Of a stretch of DNA of 64,000 bases, positions 1-11,765 are shown in pieces (within the stretch, counting starts at the first letter, position 1; each line of letters starts with the position of its first letter). Origin of the DNA: Nemania diffusa (Eukaryota > Ascomycota > Sordariomycetes > Xylariales > Xylariaceae); the NCBI GenBank assembly GCA_038501195.1, contig JBBPUQ010000004.1, positions 2,108,001 to 2,172,000 on the forward strand, in the 5' to 3' direction. A program made the position numbers and the translations under genes. The notes under the pieces are model-generated. The model ran no database searches. It had not been told where the DNA came from and saw only the letters and a list, made by a program, of their open reading frames with translations.

Positions 1-1740
1 GAGTAGAATTTGTCGATCTCTATCCGCCGTGTTTCGTCTCTCCTTACTACTTACTTAATTTAACTCTTGTTTTTGCCTTTTCTTGTTTGAGATTTCCTCT
101 GATTTCTTTTTTCTCATTACTTGTCTCTGAGCTCCTTACATAGCGGCCCACGAAGGTAAGTAGGCTCTAACAAATGCTTATTTTTATATAGACATTAAAC
201 ATTAAACACGAGGGCAATCACACGACAGTACAGTAGGCTCTTCAACTAATATTCTTAATAGTAAATTAATAGTAACAAATAAGTATACTGACTGACTGCA
301 CATTGTATTTGCCACCAAGCTGTATTCTAATACCTCTGCATAACGAGGTCCGAGTCCCGCCTACACATACCGCTCATCGTCCCTCGATGACAAGTCACGA
401 GGACGAGAACGATGTTAGGTACGTATGCACGCACGAAGCATATGCATACAGCCAACAGGTATCCGAGTCAACAGCATATTTGGTCCGCCGCCTGGCATCA
501 CTCAAAAACAAATAGGCATAGTGTTAGCAGAGGGTAGTGCGCCTGTAAGTACGCACACTTGGTATACCTATGTCGACTGCATCGCACTATTCTATGCTTA
601 TGCAACGCCATCGCGGCCGGCACGGAGCCGACCCTGGCAACGCCGTGAGCTAACCACGAAGGTGCTTACGCGAGTCAAACTAAGCAAATCAGATCGTATG
701 ACAGAGTTAGTACTATTTAGCAATTCTAGTGTCCTGCGTATGAATCACGAATCGATCGCTTGTGCCCTACTAGAAGGACAACAGCCGCCGGCAACTACCT
801 GCTTCATAGTAACTACGCATAAGATGACCTATCACGGCCGACAGGTAGTATACGCTAGGTATCCTGGGTGGTCGTGTGGATAGTGTACAGTGGTACTGTA
901 TACAGTATTTAGCTGTTAGTCGCGATATTTCATACGTATACCTAGACTATACAATATAGACGTGGGGGATCACCCGCTTACAAGTCTCGCTCTACATAGT
1001 ATGCACCTCAAATAGTTCGATCTGCGCTATGTCTGTACCTAGATTAGATAGGTTGCACATCGCATCTGGTTGGGGCTCTAAACCTGAGCAAGGGTCGGAT
1101 TTTGCCCGAGAAGCGAATTGACTGTATTAAGGTAGACTACCCCGATAGATCTCGGATGAGAAATTTGAAGGGCAAACAAAGCAGATCAATTATGAATCGA
1201 GATCTGATATCGGATACGAATCTAGGCCCCTACATACCTAAGTATAGTATAGTACCTAATATAGCAGTAGCTCTTACTAGGACCTGAATCGACTATACCT
1301 GTTCGTATACCTACCTAGTCGTATCCATCTGACTTACATGACTACCTGCCCGTTGAGTCAAACATGTATAGTAAAGACTATACAACGTATACTGCGTGCA
1401 ATACTGCGCGTAAGTACATGTGTATATGGCATTACGTTGGTGTTAGGCGCTTAATAGTAGGTAGGTACATATAACCCATGTTAGAGTGTTAATGGAATAT
1501 GGCAATGTAGAATGTGGAAATAGGAAGGTATCGAGGAAGGATCTTTACTGTCCCTACTGTACCTTGGGGTCACATGCCGGCCTGCGGCGTGTTACCTACG
1601 TTAAGTACCTAACATAAAAAAATATTCTTTTTAAATAAAAATAATAAAAAGTTGGAATAATCAGGTAGGACAACAAACAGCGAGCAAGAATAGCGCGCTC
1701 ACACACAAGCCGTGCCTATGGCTATCTACCTACACTAAGG
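1..1740. other. Intergenic region, no gene seen
   Basis: No reading frame here has a recognisable domain, codon bias or fungal start context; the longest (about 425-883) looks like chance. The stretch contains many copies of short TACCTA/TAGGTA-type hexamers and an AT-rich patch near 1612-1660. I see no tRNA or other RNA gene. Confidence 0.6.
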
Positions 1741-2355
1741 ATACCCGTCGCCCCTCATTGAACCGAAACTACGTTGTACACTACCCGCCGAACCAGCCCA
1801 GCTGCTTTCAATTTCTTCTTTTTCTTCGAGCACCAAGATATTTCAACCCCCCTTCCCCCTTCGTACACCACGCCACGCAAATCTCATATTCATATCTATA
1901 TTCATATTCATATTGCGATCTTCTTCTCCTTATTTTTCTGCCATTGTCGAGCCAATATCGAGATCTGGTCTCTTGCAAACACTTTGCTTTTCCCTTCGGA
2001 GATCTAGCTTATCTGACGGAGTGGCCGTTGGCAAGCAGGGTGACGCATGTTGTGACACCGGCGAGACCGTATCCCTCCCAGGCATTCCTTATTTCTTTTC
2101 CACACCCAACACCCCCGGGAGCCCTAATTATTATTAGAAAGGGCCGAATCCCTCCCAGACTAATACAGCAACTACATATATTCCTTGTGTGCCGGATCTA
2201 CTCGCAGTCTTGTCAGAGACGTGACGGCACTTCGACACGCTTACAAGATCGCAAGTCGCACGATTCACTCATCAATTCCATGATCAAGGACAGGGTGAGA
2301 GGACTGTGCTAACGAGCAATTGCACGCCTTCTTTCGAGCCTTGACGTCTTCTATT

Positions 2356-2768
2356 GTAAGTCAACGATACTAGCTTCTCTTACTCCATCGCGTCCTCGGG
2401 ATTTTTTTCTTCCGTATTTCCCGGATTACATCTATGTCTTGTTCGTTTGCCTCTATTCGTCTGTCCCATAACATCCAGCTAGAACGGTGGTTAACTACGC
2501 CGCGAGGTGATGAATCGAGATGTAATAAGAGACCATCCTGTTATACTACGCGTATACAGTACACATACTTACTTATCTATGTGATGATCTACCACTTTTG
2601 TTACCTACTTTGTTACCAAGTTCCTCACATATATCTTTCACGGAACCACAATGACACTAGAAGTCGGCTCATTGTATTTCTTTGTTGAATTGTCGATCTC
2701 GGATGCAGGGGGAGCTGGGCAGACCTGGGGAAATTGATTGAACGTGAAATGAATTGACATCATTGCAG
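2356..2768 (+). other. Possible 5'-UTR intron
   Basis: A near-perfect donor GTAAGTC at 2356 follows the pyrimidine-rich leader. A plausible acceptor, TTGACATCATTGCAG with a branch-like TTGAC just upstream, ends at 2768. The intron would be 413 nt, long for a fungus but common for leader introns. This is inferred from splice consensus only. Confidence 0.3.
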
Positions 2769-2807
2769 CTCCACAGCATCGGCCCTCATTTTCATACTCC
2801 TCCGTCT

Positions 2808-2826
2808 CGCCGCCGCCGCCGCCGCC
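2808..2826. repeat. (CGC)n trinucleotide microsatellite
   Basis: Six uninterrupted CGC/GCC units lie in the presumed leader upstream of the OMP decarboxylase gene. It is short and non-coding as far as can be seen. Confidence 0.85.
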
Positions 2827-3164
2827 TCGTCTGTTCTTCTATTTCAATCTAGATCGTCTAGAACCTACGCTACAGGGCTGCCTAAGCCTGATTATTCCAG
2901 GCCACAGGACAAAAGGCATAGTAATTCTGGCGATCCACCGAAAAGCGTTTCTGTCTACACGGCCAACGAGTAGCCTACGCACACATACAGATCATCGTCA
3001 GTTTCCACGTTCCATGTCGCTGTAGCCTTGCGCCTCCATTTTTCTACAAACAAATCAACCCTCGTACGGTATCTGTCACAAACCCTCTAGCCGGCTCAAA
3101 GCACAAGAAACTCGTCGTCCTCATCGCTTACCTTACCTCAAAGCATTAGCGACCTTTAGCCGTC

Positions 3165-4307
3165 ATGTGCGCATCCCAGGAACGCCACCCGACCGTCAGG
3201 GCGACCTTCACCCAGAGAGCCACAAAGGCTACACATCCCCTCGCTAATTACCTCTTACGCTTAATGGATCTGAAACAATCCAACCTATGTCTGAGCGCCG
3301 ACGTCCCCAACGCCCGAGAATTGCTTTCATTGGCTGATGCGATTGGCCCCTCCATCGTCATATTCAAGACACACTACGATCTGGTTGCGGGTTGGGATTA
3401 CCACCCCAAGACTGGCACCGGTGCTAGGTTAGGTGCTTTGGCGAGGAAACATGGCTTCCTCATCTTTGAGGATCGGAAATTTGGGGACATCGGCCACACC
3501 GTACAGCTGCAGTACACGGCGGGCACTGCACGTATTATCGACTGGGCCCACATTGTGAATATAAACATGATTCCGGGAAAGCCTGCTGTAAAGGCGCTTG
3601 CTGATGCCGCCAAGCACTGGCGATCGCGTGTCAACTACGAAGTCAACACTTCGGTCACCGTCGGCACCCCGGTCTCCGATTCGTTCAACGACACCGGCGA
3701 CGATGATGAGGAAGCCGACACGGTCGGAGCGATGCATCCTCTGCCTCCGCCTGCACAACATAACGAGTCCACTACTACCGGTAGAAAGGGTAGCATCGTT
3801 TCCATCACCACCCTGACGCAATCATTCGAGCCGGTCGATTCGCCACGTTTTCCTAACGCCATCGCCGAAGGAGACGAGCTCGTATACCCAGGGATTGAAG
3901 AGCCGCCATGGGAGCGTGGGCTCTTGATATTAGCACAGATGTCAAGCGCGGGAAACTACATGACGCCCGAATACACACGGGCATGCCAAGAAGCCGCTCG
4001 TGAGCACAAGGATTTCGTCATGGGATTCATTGCGCAAGGCACCCTTAACACGGAACCCGACGATGACTTCATTTCTATGACGCCAGGTGTCCAACTACCC
4101 CCGGAAGGCGCCGAAGAAGACGTAGTAATGGGAGATGGACAAGGGCAGCAGTATAACACGCCCTCAAAACTAGTCGGCGATGCAGGGAGTGACATCATTA
4201 TTGTTGGCCGAGGCATTCTTAAGGCGGGCGCCCCACGGGCGGAATCCGAAAGGTATCGAAGACGGGCGTGGAAAGCATACTTGGCACGGACGGGACAACG
4301 AACGTGA
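3165..4307 (+). CDS. pyr4: Orotidine-5'-phosphate decarboxylase
   Basis: This enzyme decarboxylates OMP to UMP, the last step of de novo pyrimidine synthesis, in the cytosol. The 380-residue single-exon protein shows the family signature around 101-110 ([10 protein letters not shown]); the catalytic Lys/Asp set is K68, D103, K105 and D108. The MSS loop is at 259-261, the phosphate-binding region at 305-330 (MTPG, then GQGQQYNTP) and VGRG at 347-350. Residues about 172-245 form a Ser/Thr/Asp-rich insert that is typical of filamentous ascomycetes and absent from the shorter yeast enzyme, so the length fits. The start has a purine at -3 and is followed by the usual variable N-terminus before the conserved THPLANYL region. 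No missing residue or intron is seen. The symbol is pyr4, pyrG or URA3 depending on the species. Confidence 0.97.
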   Translation: MCASQERHPTVRATFTQRATKATHPLANYLLRLMDLKQSNLCLSADVPNARELLSLADAIGPSIVIFKTHYDLVAGWDYHPKTGTGARLGALARKHGFLIFEDRKFGDIGHTVQLQYTAGTARIIDWAHIVNINMIPGKPAVKALADAAKHWRSRVNYEVNTSVTVGTPVSDSFNDTGDDDEEADTVGAMHPLPPPAQHNESTTTGRKGSIVSITTLTQSFEPVDSPRFPNAIAEGDELVYPGIEEPPWERGLLILAQMSSAGNYMTPEYTRACQEAAREHKDFVMGFIAQGTLNTEPDDDFISMTPGVQLPPEGAEEDVVMGDGQGQQYNTPSKLVGDAGSDIIIVGRGILKAGAPRAESERYRRRAWKAYLARTGQRT

Positions 4308-5639
4308 GGGTAAAAGAAAAAGGGTTTAGGGAACATGGCATAATGAAGTTTAGAGACACCCCCCAGGCACTGTTAAGCGGGTGATGGTTAAGCATTTTCG
4401 GAGCCTGGAGTTTGGATTTTCGAAACAGTTCTAGACTTTCGAAAGGGCAAACGTCGATAGGAATTAAAAATCGTGAACATAAAGGTACAAGGCGAGCACG
4501 GAATTTTCTCTCCTTCACTATTTTTTTCCCTCTCTGTGTGTCTCTCTCTCTTTCCTTTGAAACCCAAGGAAGAAGTGATGCTATAGAGAGAGCAATGGTC
4601 AGGCTTATACTGATTGGCCTATTGAGGTAAGCTTGGTCAGCGATTGTTCTAATCTACCTACCTCTATATACTTGCCTATTATTATTACCTCCTATACGTA
4701 AGTATCTTAGGTATCTACGTAGGTACCTAGAAACCAGCGAAGCATCCGTCCTATAGTTATAACGATGAACCGAACTGGTGTAGGATCGGATGGGTGAGAG
4801 GTGTAAAAAGCAGCTCAATTTGCTGATTTTAGGCTTTTAGCCATGTTTGTCCCGTGATACTTTATGCGTAGATAAAATACCTCCTACAGTAGATGCTCGG
4901 AGACAACGGCGTTTAGGTGGGACAAAGCCCGGTTAGAGATCCGAAGATAATGGGATAAACTGACAAATTGAGGGGCTAAATTAGATAAACGTAAGCTGTA
5001 GAGTGCCTACCTTACCTATCTTCACTATCTATGTACAAGTATATTGATAAACCGTATGGCGTAGGGCATAGCGCCATAGTAACATAGTGCCTACCTATTT
5101 GACTTCGGTAGGTAACAAAACCGTAATTACCAAGAATTACCCGCACATATACCATATACAGGACTTACCTTACCTACATATATCTAGTCTACTACTCTGT
5201 ACCCAAACCAGTCTAGATCACCTGGACATGCGCGATGCGATGCGATGCTCTCTATGCGATTACTTAAATATAGACCGCTTTTTAACAGCATCTACGAAGC
5301 AAATGTCTGCCAATTAATACAGTAGTATTTGATCGCTATTTCTGCTCCCTCGAAGCTATCGCCACCTCGCATTGCCACCGACTTAGCACCTATTGCCGTT
5401 CATCGGCTCGACTATTTCCATCTACTATTCCCATTTACTCTCGATCGCTGTCTACTTATAACAGGGTGCAGTGTCGCAAAAGAATTTCGACAGGAAAGAG
5501 GAGCTGAATACGCTGCAGAGGTCGACAGTCTCCCCCTCAACGATTTCGGCTCGGCTATACCCTCCGCGTCGACCGAATATTGATCTACCTCTGGCCCGAA
5601 CGCGGGAAATACAATCGGCCCGTACACGCGTTGGTCACG
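4308..5639. other. Intergenic region between OMP decarboxylase and the Zn2Cys6 regulator
   Basis: No gene is supported. It holds a CT-rich microsatellite-like patch (4520-4560), clusters of TACCTA/TAGGTA hexamers around 4650-4735 and 5005-5185, and a pyrimidine-rich stretch (about 5340-5460) that probably belongs to the leader of the downstream regulator. A possible leader acceptor (CTTATAACAG) lies near 5454-5463. Confidence 0.5.
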
Positions 5640-8256
5640 ATGGGCGATGCCGAGCTGGCTGAGCCCGTCTCGGGTGCTGAGGACCGGCCCAACTCGGAAC
5701 CTGAAGCCACGAAACCGCCGCCGCGAAAGCGCAGGCGGATTGTTATCAGTTGCACCGAATGCCATCGGCGTAAGCAGAAGGTTGGAACACCTTACCGCTC
5801 CCCTCTCCCCGCTTCACGTTCCCCTCCTCCTCCCCTTGAGTGCGCCGCCTACCTAGACGATCGCATGCATACATATCTTGACGGACGAACATGGAACACC
5901 CAATGCTAAACTCTCGCTTCTTTACAGTGCGACCGCAAGCTGCCCTGTACGAACTGCCAGTCGCGAAGTAAAGAATCGTCCTGTCGATACGAGACTGGCA
6001 CACCTCACACCAAGACCGACCCGAACAGGACGCCGTCGTCCTTGGTGTTGTCGAATGGCTCCAGCCATGACCGACCGTCTGAGCCGCCCGAGACCAAGTC
6101 TGCGTCGGCCGCCGATTTTGGCTATTCGGCCAGCGCCGGTTCGAGCTCGACGCTAGGCATTTTGCGCAAGATAGAGAACGCCGCAGGCGCTCCCCTCGAC
6201 GGCATGCCCAGCGAGATTCCGTCCGAGGAAAGCTACGACATGCGCGAGCGCTATAAGTCGCTGATTCGCCAGCTGCCGGCCAAGACATACGTCGAGAAAC
6301 TCATCGATGTCTATTTCCACGACGTGAATTGGCAGTACTTCGGCATCGACGAGCCTCTCATTAGAGATCTAATAAACAAATGGTATAGCCTACCTTTCAA
6401 CGTCCTATCAGGCTCTGGTCCTTTAGCCTTGGACCCCATGCTTAGGGCGCTGCCCTCCTTGCTGTTCCAGATGGTCGCTTGCGCATTACTCTACCTCCCG
6501 CACGACACCGAGAAGACCTTCGAATGCTTGAAGTACACTAGCAACATGACTTTTGACGATCTGTCGGTTGAGTATAGCGAGGCGGGCATGGCCATATTGA
6601 CCCTGCTGGGCAAACGGCAGATGTCCATTATCACTGTATTAGCAGGCTGGTGCAGAGCATCTCTCCTGAAGTTCAGCGGCATGGTGACCGAAGCTGTAAG
6701 TTCTCCTCATGGGGCTTGGGTTCTCCCTATCATGTCTAACTTGGGCGCAGTGGCACCAGGTAGGAACATCCATTCGGGATGCGCAAGGAATCGGCTTGCA
6801 CCGAGACCAAGCAGACCCTCAACCGACCGCGGACGACTCCGGAGAAGAGGTCATGGAGAAAATGTGGAGGGCACAACATCATCGGATGGTTTGGCTTATC
6901 CTGATGGGTTGGGATTTACATACGGGAGCCGTGCTGGGCCGACCTACGAGCATTGATCACCGGCTCATAAACCGCACTTCTCCGATCGACGCCATCATTC
7001 CTAAGAACGGGAAACGAGTACCTCTTGTACCGCGCACTGATGACGATCCACCGACGCCTCTAACGAGGGCCATTTGGTCCTGGGAAGTCATGAAGGCGCT
7101 ACGAGACATTCAAGACCTAGAAAAAGAAGGACCTTTCCCCAAGGACTTCTCCAAAGTCGAGAAGATTCACGCCAAGATCCTCGAAGTCAAAGCCCGCACT
7201 CCGCCCCCTTTTCGATCGGAAAATCCGGACAGTCGATTCGACCACTTACCCGAATGTTGGTGGTTACCGTATGCACGAGCACAACTTCCGCAGCTGCATG
7301 CGTTCAATATTCTAGCCCTCCACCGCCCTTACGTCTTTACTCGTGCCGCCAGCAGAAACGCGGCCCTCCAGGCAAGCCTAGAGATGCTAGAGTCGCAAAG
7401 ACTGCAATTTGCCGCCCTGAACACGGCCCAACACAGGACTTACTCGCTGTTCTTCGGCACCTTCGACGCCGTCGTCATGGTCGCCTCTATCTATATCCTG
7501 TTCCCCAGGGAGCATCCTGAGCTTCTCGACCAGGCCCGGCAGCACTTCCAATGGGCCGTGGACCGGTTCGAGAAAATGGCGGAGCGCAACCACCTAGCCC
7601 GCTCCGCGCTGGGCGTGCTGCAGGCCATCTGGATCCGCTTCAAGAAGGCCGTCGGCCACGGGTTCTTGAACTGCCACTGCAGCGAGACCGCGAGGGCCGA
7701 GACGGAGGCCGCCTCGCGCTGGCTCTCGTCGCAGTCCGAGGCCCACGCCTCTTCTGCCTCGTCGCATCAGACCAGCCACGCTGCCACGTCGGCAAACTCC
7801 GTACCCTCGTCCTCCTCGACGCAGCCAACCCCAACGGCAGAGCTAAATACGCCGCTTGACTCGGGTGGGACAGGACCCTCTCCGCCGAGCGCCCTATCGG
7901 ACAACGGAGCCCTCCTCTCGCCAGAGTGGACCTTGCCCACGGACTTCGACTTCAGCTCCATCATGCCCATGTACCCGATGGGCGACATCGCGTACAACGA
8001 CCTGACGGGCGTCCTCGGCGCGTCGATCGGGGGCTCGTCCGCCCCGCCGGCGGCAAGTTGGGCCGGTCCTGAAACCTCCTCGCCTAGCATTCCGACGGTG
8101 GCGCCACCGCAGCAGCACCAGGCGACGCCGACGACAGGGCTCGGGATGCCGGGTCTTCACACCATGCCCATTTCACAGGAACAGTTTCCCTGGCAGTTCG
8201 GCGGCGAATTCGGTACGGACACTATATGGAACGTTTTGAATCAATTCCCTTCATGA
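5640..8256 (+). CDS. Zn2Cys6 fungal transcription factor (3 exons)
   Basis: Exons are 5640-5780, 5928-6695 and 6751-8256; both introns are phase 0 and the product is 804 residues. The first splice joins the zinc cluster: C38-X2-C41-X6-C48-X5-C54-X2-C57-X8-C66, preceded by a basic stretch (RKRRR at 29-33). Intron 1 has a weak donor (GTTGGA) but only it restores the cysteine spacing; its acceptor is TTTACAG with a branch-like GCTAAAC. Intron 2 is canonical (GTAAGT, TCTAAC, GCAG). Around residue 304 the WHQVGTSIRDAQGIGLHRD segment is typical of the fungal-specific regulatory domain (PF04082 type). From about residue 620 the protein is Ser/Pro/Thr-rich and probably activating. A nuclear DNA-binding regulator is expected; its targets cannot be told. 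The ATG at 5640 has A at -3. Confidence 0.9.
5781..5927 (+). other. Intron 1 of the Zn2Cys6 regulator gene
   Basis: 147 nt within the zinc-cluster coding sequence. Removing it gives the exact six-cysteine pattern. The better-looking donor GTAAGC at 5770 would break the frame with this acceptor. Confidence 0.8.
6696..6750 (+). other. Intron 2 of the Zn2Cys6 regulator gene
   Basis: 55 nt with donor GTAAGT, branch-like TCTAAC at 6735-6740 and acceptor GCGCAG. It joins two parts of the regulatory domain in frame. Confidence 0.9.
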
Positions 8257-10331
8257 TTATGTGGACTCCGTCAAAATAAAAACAGACGTTTGCTGGTATT
8301 TGGATAGTAGTTGAATACCCAGTTATATATGGCCAGTTCAATGATCTCTGCAGAGCAGAACTCGTTCGTATAAATAGTATAAAACACATGGACAGGCAAA
8401 AAAAAGTTCTATACAGACAAATAAAATAATTACAAATATACGCACAAGTAATTGCGTGATATCATCTTATATTAGCTACAATTTTCATCGGAACTTTACT
8501 TTAACGAGAACAGTCTAAGTTTAGCGGAGCAAGAAACAGAGCTAGTTACAAGGAATAGATGTAAACAATTTATTTATACAGAATGTATATCTAAAAATAC
8601 CACAGATCTGAGAGTACCGGGAATGTCTACCATCTTTTTGCGAGTTCGCCCGCCAATCTTTCGTTCCACCGAGACGAACCTGACGCGTACAATCCAGAGC
8701 TATAATTTATCACGCGGTACTAGCACTGATGGTGGGTCTAGGTACAATTGGCGACGCGACTAATTAATCATGTGTCCGCGTTAGAACAGGACGACATAGC
8801 GTAAAACGGAGTTCGAAAGTAATATTCAGATGTTGAAACTACGGCCGACTAACGGAATGCAATGTATGAAAGCTGACAGTGACACTCGTGTTTGTAATCA
8901 CAGGTCTAGATACATGCATCAAATTCAATCTTAGTTCACCAGATAAAATAGACGCGACACTACAATGAATCCATGCGTATGCTCATAACCCCAGATAATA
9001 GGTGCAGTGCTCAAATCAAAGTTGTTTCTTCTTCACCTCGCATGACCCGCACACGAAAGCAATGAAAAAAAGATTTGGGGATAAAAGCCTGTCAGACTTC
9101 CACCGTTGCCCACCCCGACCGCGCGCCCGAAGGCAAGACCGCGAAAACGGGGTTGAGATCATCACCACTCTCTATACAGCCTGCGCACGGAGGCGCCGAC
9201 CGCCATCCTTGCGGACAGGGCGAGAGTAAAGGGAACCAGGACCAAAAGGTCGTGGAACCCCGATTGAGTTGGGGTTTTCACTCTGGGGCGACGGGGATTT
9301 CAATCATCAACCAGGGTGGGCTCTGTGACTTCTGTAGGGAAGACAGAGTGGGACGAATACTATAGAAATGATTCTCTGAAGTCTGTTGCGAAGGGGAATA
9401 TGGTCAGTGACTGTTGATTTGGTGATAGTCGTAACAGATACACTGCTGAGAGGCAGTGTGAATGTTAGGGGTGGAGGGCTGAACTCACATTGTCGTGTAA
9501 AGAAGAAAAAAAAAAGAGAGGAAGACTGGGAAGGAGAGGTGCCTTATATAGGCTTCGTGGAAGGGCCTGCTGGGCGGTGTGGGGCATCTTTTTTTTTCCT
9601 ACTGCCGGCAGAATTCTAGCTAGGTTGGTGGGCTACGACGCTAGTGGGGCAGGTGGTGAATGCCCTGAGACAAGTCGCGGTGAGCTGCACAGGCCACTGC
9701 GGGCCATTTGGTCCACCAGGGAAATTTCTACCAGCACATTAGCCAATCAAATACGGTTAAAATCTGCGATGTTCCCCATGGCAATACCATTCTGCCCCAT
9801 TGAGCCGCAAAGTTTGCTTCTTTGGAGGGGTTGGTAACATGAATAGAAAAACTCTGCAAGCTAAGCATATTGTTACGAGGTGAATAACTTCAGCGCTTAA
9901 CTGGTTCTCTATTAGTTGATAGAACTAACTGTTTCACTCTCGGCGGTATATGAATCGGTATACACGTAGGAATACGATAGAGGTAATAGGATTTTTGAGA
10001 CGAGGCTATGACACTGTGATCCTCGATATTATCTACCTACAGAGTTCACAGGGTCTATCACATATTCTCTTAGAAACGCCATAGATTGGTGGCTGTCAAG
10101 GTTTATTTCTCTACTGACGTGTAGTAATACAATTCGTAACCTCGTAGAGATGTCGTACAGAAGAGACATCACGACCAACGCCTCCACCTCCAATAGCGGT
10201 CTCTAGATTTAGATTCTACACTGTACAGAATACCGGGGAAGGAATCCGTACCAATGAAAAACAAAGTAAAGAAAAAAAATTCATTAACTGATGGAGTATG
10301 GTCTTCTGGACCCGGTACTAGACCAGATTCC
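8257..10331. other. Intergenic region, no gene recognised
   Basis: About 2 kb between the stop codons of the converging regulator and dioxygenase genes. Frames around 9002-9365 and 9386-9837 have low-complexity translations without domains, and I could not assemble a spliced gene on either strand. It contains an A/G-rich run (about 9500-9525) and a T-run near 9590. A fast-evolving small gene or a non-coding RNA cannot be excluded. Confidence 0.5.
8275..8280 (+). terminator. Candidate polyadenylation signal of the Zn2Cys6 regulator gene
   Basis: An AATAAA hexamer lies 19 bases past the stop codon. The distance is on the short side, but fungal signals are loose. Confidence 0.35.
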
Positions 10332-11615
10332 TCAAGCCGCAGCAATAGTCGGCGAAGGGCCCTCGGGGAACTGACTCGCAGCGATATTGCACTGTCTAAA
10401 CAGCCTGATCTCGTCTTCGGCGAATGCGCCAACAACACTGTGCAGCACACCGCGGTTGTGGAAGAGCACAAGGTCGCCCTGCTGCCAGTCGTGCGCGTAG
10501 ACGTACTTCGGCGCGATGGCCGGACGTTGGAGTCTGTGCACGGTCTCGCGGACCTCAGCCAAGTCCTCGATGACCGTACCGTCTGCCAGGTGAAGTTTCC
10601 GCACCGCCGAGGGATGGACTTGCAGGGCCAGCTTCCCCGTCACGGGGTTGCGCCAGCAGAGCGGCAAGATCTGGATCTCCTCCTGGCTGTGAGGCGGCAG
10701 CTCGTCGAGGGGTACTTCCAGGCCTTGGGATTGCAGGCCTAGACCGTCGGACCGCGATTTCGCGGAGCTCATCCACACGTATGGGTGAGGCCCGTACTCA
10801 ACCTTCGTCCCGCGTGCGAATGCCTTGTCTTCCTCGGACAGGGCATCGTACATGGTATACCCTGATACGAAGGCGGTCGTGCCGAGCGGCACGTCCAGCT
10901 CGTCGCCTGTCCCGTCATCGTAACGGCAAGTCTGGCGTCGTCCACCCGGCACCTGTACGGCGAGGAGAGTCGTGACGATGGGCGGCGCGAGTGCGCCGTA
11001 CAACGCAGCGTCAATGTGCCAGCGGTAGAAGCGTGTGAAGTCTAGATCCTCCTCGTCCGGGATGGCGGTGGCATGGAACGTCCTGTGATGCGGGTGTCGC
11101 AGCTGGAAGTCGACGAGCCCTTCGTAAGACGCCACACGCCCGTTGCCGATGACCTGTACCTGCGGCTGGTGGGGGATGGTCTTCAAGTCAGGGTGCAGGA
11201 TGCTGCGCTTCGCATCGATCGTCTTGCCGTGCCCGTAGGAGGCACCGCCCGAGGGATCAAAGCGCTGCGTCAGCTTGAACTGCGCTTTTGGCGAGACGTG
11301 GCCTTGGTTCTTGAACACGAGCACCTGGTGCGTGAACAGCGCCTCGCGGATCACAGCGAAATCATTATCTGGCAACCTGATGTCAGCAGGCTGACGAAAT
11401 AGTTGTATATATGCAAGGGGATACTCACTCTAGGAGGTTACCGATTTATACGGGTATTCTCCCTACAAGTAGATTTCATCATGTCACAACATCGCAAAGC
11501 ATCAAGTAATCTTACCAGTCAAGTTTTCAATGTCGACGTTTGACATCATTGCCCCAAAGTTGATGCCAGACTCCTCCGGGAAACGGAGTGGCTCCACGGT
11601 AATCTTGGAGGTCAT
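10332..11615 (-). CDS. xanA: Xanthine dioxygenase, Fe(II)/2-oxoglutarate-dependent (TauD/TfdA family)
   Basis: It is predicted to oxidise xanthine to uric acid with 2-oxoglutarate and O2, an alternative to xanthine dehydrogenase in fungi. The main exon (10332 to about 11376) is long and intact. Counting from its TTG codon at 11375, the metal ligands are H120 and D122 (RWHIDAALYG) and H312 (GVLHSVVG), followed by RLFRQCN with Q328 and N330. The H-to-H spacing (192) and the Q/N pair match my recollection of Aspergillus XanA (H149, D151, H340, Q356, N358), which is why I prefer xanA over a general taurine-type dioxygenase. A first exon at 11516-11615 (ATG at 11615, ending in ENLT) fits the expected N-terminus and has a GTAAGA donor. 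However, no standard acceptor joins it to the main exon in frame, so the 5' structure is unresolved or broken. Confidence 0.8.
11377..11515 (-). other. Unresolved intron region of the xanthine dioxygenase gene
   Basis: On the minus strand it starts with a good donor (GTAAGA, phase 1) and ends with CATCAG just before the codon for the leucine of LPDNDF. Splicing these directly shifts the frame by one. A second good donor (GTGAGT) lies inside, which suggests two introns around a very small exon. I could not find an acceptor that makes that exon open, except for a 7-nt microexon with a poor donor. Confidence 0.5.
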
Positions 11616-11743
11616 GATGGATATAATCAATCAGTGTGAAAGGTTGCCGTTTGTATGTCTAGGTAGTATAATGTCAAGTTGTGGTGTGGTGGGTTTGCGA
11701 TCTATTGCTCATGGATGAACAAGGGATGAAGCAGTAAGAGGGG

Positions 11744-11751
11744 TTTATATA
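11744..11751 (-). promoter_or_regulatory. TATA element of the xanthine dioxygenase gene
   Basis: TATATAAA on the minus strand, about 130 bases upstream of the ATG at 11615, a usual distance for fungal genes with short leaders. Confidence 0.5.
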
Positions 11752-11765
11752 AGTATATCTATCGT

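Larger units (their letters stand above)
1741..3164 (+). promoter_or_regulatory. Promoter and probable long leader of the OMP decarboxylase gene
   Basis: From about 1800 the plus strand becomes pyrimidine-rich (runs such as CTTCTTTTTCTTC near 1815, and C/T-rich blocks near 1840-1860 and 2780-2810), which is usual for fungal 5' leaders. It leads into the ATG at 3165. A frame open over 1758-2312 has a low-complexity translation and no domain, so I treat it as leader. The exact transcription start cannot be fixed from sequence. Confidence 0.4.

Noticed and set aside
425..883. 152-codon open frame
   Set aside because: No domain, no plausible gene structure or leader, amino-acid content without bias.
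1758..2312. 184-codon open frame upstream of OMP decarboxylase
   Set aside because: Low-complexity Ser/Pro/Tyr-rich translation, no domain, and overlapping frames equally open; better explained as a pyrimidine-rich leader.
7551..8160. Plus- and minus-strand frames inside exon 3 of the regulator gene
   Set aside because: Arg/Pro-rich shadows of the GC-rich C-terminal coding region.
9002..9837. Overlapping open frames of 75-115 codons
   Set aside because: Arg/Gly- and Lys-run-rich text, no domain, no conserved motif, several frames open at once.
10254..11402. Plus-strand frames inside the xanthine dioxygenase gene
   Set aside because: Antisense shadows of a well-supported minus-strand gene in GC-rich coding DNA.
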